The notes beneath the pieces are model-generated. The model worked only from the letters and a program-made list of their open reading frames with translations, was not told the DNA's origin and did no database searches. A DNA stretch of 64,000 nucleotides, from assembly GCA_018061965.1 (NCBI GenBank), contig JAGOTG010000009.1:1-64000 (forward strand), in the 5' to 3' direction. Shown one piece after another: positions 62,301 through 64,000 of this stretch; within the stretch, counting starts at the first letter, position 1; each line of letters starts with the position of its first letter. Position numbers and translations under genes: made by a program. The DNA is from Legionellaceae bacterium. GTDB lineage: Bacteria > Pseudomonadota > Gammaproteobacteria > Legionellales > Legionellaceae.

Positions 62301-63137
62301 TCAGACCTCTGTTGCTTTTAGTACATAAGACGATCTGCCGGGATTTAAAATGCGCAACAAACAATCAAATACGACGCGTAATTCTTGTTCGAGGGTGAAG
62401 GGAGGATTAATAATATACAATCCACAGCCATCCATACCCAGAGGGGGTTGTGAGTTTAAGTAAAACTCAGCGCTTAATGAACGATGCGCTGAGATGCCAG
62501 CGAGATTTTTCAAAAATTGGCTGCGTAATTGACTATTGATAACGGGATACCATATACAATAGACACCGCTGGAAAACAAACGTAATGCTGCTTGAACCAT
62601 TTGTGGAACAATCTTGTACTCGTCTTTTATTTCATAGCTGGGATCAATCATAATAAGCCCGCGATGCTCAGGAGGCGGTAATCGAGCGAGTAGCTGTTCA
62701 TAACCATCCTCATTCGAGCAATGAACGCGCGGGTATCTTTTGGTAAATGTTTGTAAATGGGCAAATTCACCAGGATGCTTTTCACAAAGAAATAAACGAT
62801 CTTGGCTACGCAATGCATGGATTGCCAAAGCGGCAGATCCTGGGTAATAGCGTAGGGGCTCCTCTGAATTCCAATGCTGCAAGACAGCTAAATAGTTGGA
62901 AAACTCTTGGGGTAGACGGCTTCTCTCTGACCATAATGCAGAAATACCTAGCAAAAACTCTTGATTCTTCATGGCTTCTTTGGCTTTGAGATCATATAAG
63001 CCACGCCCAGCATGAGTATCGAGATAAAAAAGAGGTTTTTCTTTTTTGGTTAAATAAGAAAGAATGCTGCATAGCACTAGATGCTTGACAACATCTGCAA
63101 AACATCCAGCATGATAACCGTGTTGATAACTGAGCAT
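62301..63137 (-). CDS. rlmJ: 23S rRNA (adenine(2030)-N6)-methyltransferase
   Basis: A 278-aa protein opening MLSYQHGYHAGCFADVVKHL, with DTHAGRGLYDL (SAM site), YYPGSAALA, GLIMIDPSYEIKDEY (DPPY-like catalytic motif, here DPSY) and CIWYPVINSQ. RlmJ methylates A2030 of 23S rRNA. The catalytic motif in E. coli is DPPY; DPSY is an accepted variant for N6-adenine enzymes. Confidence 0.95.
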   Translation of the reverse strand: MLSYQHGYHAGCFADVVKHLVLCSILSYLTKKEKPLFYLDTHAGRGLYDLKAKEAMKNQEFLLGISALWSERSRLPQEFSNYLAVLQHWNSEEPLRYYPGSAALAIHALRSQDRLFLCEKHPGEFAHLQTFTKRYPRVHCSNEDGYEQLLARLPPPEHRGLIMIDPSYEIKDEYKIVPQMVQAALRLFSSGVYCIWYPVINSQLRSQFLKNLAGISAHRSLSAEFYLNSQPPLGMDGCGLYIINPPFTLEQELRVVFDCLLRILNPGRSSYVLKATEV

Positions 63138-63176
63138 AAATTCAACTTTGATAAAAATTAATAGGGTTAGTTAGTC

Positions 63177-63262
63177 CCGTTCGAGCTGAGGAGAGGCGAA
63201 GCATCGTCTCGAAGCTTATTCCTGGCTTCGAGACCACGTAAACGCATCCTCAGCCCGAACGG
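63177..63262. repeat. Complete repeat family B element
   Basis: CCGTTCGAGCTGAGGA at the left and TCCTCAGCCCGAACGG at the right are near-perfect inverted repeats; inside, GTCTCGAAGC and GCTTCGAGAC form a second perfect inverted pair. The 86-base element can fold as a nested stem. It lies in the divergent gap between rlmJ and the small acidic gene. Confidence 0.8.
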
Positions 63263-63346
63263 CAGACAGCCTGAACGTGTCATGCCCAAGCAGTTGTAAA
63301 AAAAGAACTATACTATAAGTAGGATGCATTGCAAGGAGAAACAAAA

Positions 63347-63562
63347 ATGAAACATCATAGTGATTACGATGCTAATCTCGCCTCTTCCTCTTCTGAACAA
63401 GGCGATGATTTGGAGTTTGATCCTGCTGATATTCACCGCAGGATGGAAATCAAGCGTAAATTAGATGAAAAAATGGAAAAACGGCGTCTCAAGGATGAAT
63501 TAGAAGATTATGAAGGCGAGTTAGATGAAGGTTTTAACTGGGACGACTTTGATAAAGAGTAG
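63347..63562 (+). CDS. Small highly charged protein, resembling the PA3496 family
   Basis: A 71-aa, strongly charged protein without signal or membrane segment. IHRRMEIKRKLDEKMEKRRL is a basic-acidic helix followed by an acidic tail ending NWDDFDKE. This pattern recalls PA3496-family proteins, reported as putative envelope integrity factors, but the resemblance is loose. AAGGAG lies about 9 bases before ATG 63347. Its stop is 2 bases from the folD stop (convergent). Confidence 0.65.
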   Translation: MKHHSDYDANLASSSSEQGDDLEFDPADIHRRMEIKRKLDEKMEKRRLKDELEDYEGELDEGFNWDDFDKE

Positions 63563-63564
63563 AC

Positions 63565-64000
63565 TTAGTGTTCTAACCAACATTTCACCGTATTTTCCAA
63601 TAACATGGTCACTGTCATGGGTCCTACGCCGCCAGGTACTGGTGTGATCCATGCGACACGTGATTGTGCTTGCTCAAAATCAATGTCTCCTTGAATTTTA
63701 TTATTGGCATCACGATGAATGCCTACATCAATGATAATTTGCTTCGAATGCAACCAATCCACTTGAACCAAATTAGGCACCCCTGTGGCACTCACAATCA
63801 TGTCTGCTTGACGAATATGGTGTTCCAAATTCTTGGTTTTACGGTGCGCAATAGTCACAGTAGCCTTGGCTAAGAGTAGTTCTAAAGCCATAGGTCTACC
63901 TACGATGGTAGAGGAGCCAATGACCAAGGCCGATAATCCAGAGACATTCAGCTGATAATGTTGTAATAAACGCATGATGCCCCAAGGGGTGCAAGAACGA
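63565..64000 (-). CDS. folD: Methylenetetrahydrofolate dehydrogenase/cyclohydrolase, 3' part
   Basis: About 145 C-terminal residues are visible; the rest lies beyond the right edge. SCTPWGIMRLL, SALVIGSSTIVGRPMALELL (NADP site), ATVTIAHRKTKNL, ADMIVSATG and TPVPGGVGPMTVTMLLENT are FolD blocks. It makes 10-formyl-THF from methylene-THF. Confidence 0.96.
   Translation of the reverse strand, partial: RSCTPWGIMRLLQHYQLNVSGLSALVIGSSTIVGRPMALELLLAKATVTIAHRKTKNLEHHIRQADMIVSATGVPNLVQVDWLHSKQIIIDVGIHRDANNKIQGDIDFEQAQSRVAWITPVPGGVGPMTVTMLLENTVKCWLEH

Noticed and set aside
1-64000. CRISPR arrays, insertion sequences, prophage genes, rRNA or Dot/Icm genes
   Set aside because: None seen: repeats found are inverted or dispersed, not evenly spaced direct repeats, and no transposase, integrase, phage structural or type IV secretion gene was recognised.

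Overview
The window is a chromosomal segment of a host-associated gammaproteobacterium, most likely of the order Legionellales (Legionella/Coxiella/Berkiella-like). Evidence for this is inference from content: moderately AT-rich DNA, a Mip-type FKBP isomerase, GatCAB amidotransferase, MltD, RlmJ, YciB and a PmrA/QseB-type two-component system, mixed with many eukaryote-like or orphan proteins (ankyrin repeats, a kinase-like fold, Cys-His-Asp and CheD-like enzyme folds, coiled-coil membrane proteins) of the kind such bacteria deliver into host cells. No Dot/Icm gene, insertion sequence, CRISPR array, prophage or rRNA is present, so delivery of any effector is inferred. One tRNA gene (Arg, anticodon CCT) was found.

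Layout. 0-2 kb: two overlapping genes for coiled-coil membrane proteins. 2-9 kb: envelope sugar genes (GT9 heptosyltransferase-like, O-antigen ligase-like), an ABC exporter whose start overlaps a broken vapC gene, tRNA-Arg, a DHA2 drug exporter and a glycosyltransferase. 9-23 kb: housekeeping and accessory metabolism (PEBP, NagX-like acyltransferase, SDR, lipoprotein hydrolase plus FMO, PspC, RarA, DUF2490, old yellow enzyme, MFS), with a candidate cysteine-enzyme effector at 11.3-12.6 kb. 23-34 kb: an accessory, effector-rich stretch (CheD-like protein, two ankyrin proteins, a kinase-like protein, a large orphan) that encloses a small stress module (SRPBCC, CsbD, BON, PRC-barrel, cold-shock protein). 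34-40 kb: M13 peptidase and gatCAB. 40-49 kb: minDE, guaB-guaA and bioF-bioH-bioD, the guaA-bio genes being coupled by ATGA overlaps. 49-58 kb: UspA, two orphan candidate effectors, folK-pcnB, TerC, HemJ, rubredoxin, Mip and an AmpG-like permease. 58-64 kb: two-component system, yciB, mltD, rlmJ, a small acidic protein and the 3' part of folD.

Intergenic DNA is full of short inverted repeats belonging to at least three dispersed families, plus two MITE-like elements near 32.1 and 34.0 kb. Two gene relics (vapC, PHP-domain) point to ongoing gene decay. The most interesting single gene is 23081-23971, whose Cys/His spacing and downstream pattern match the CheD/CNF glutamine-deamidase fold.
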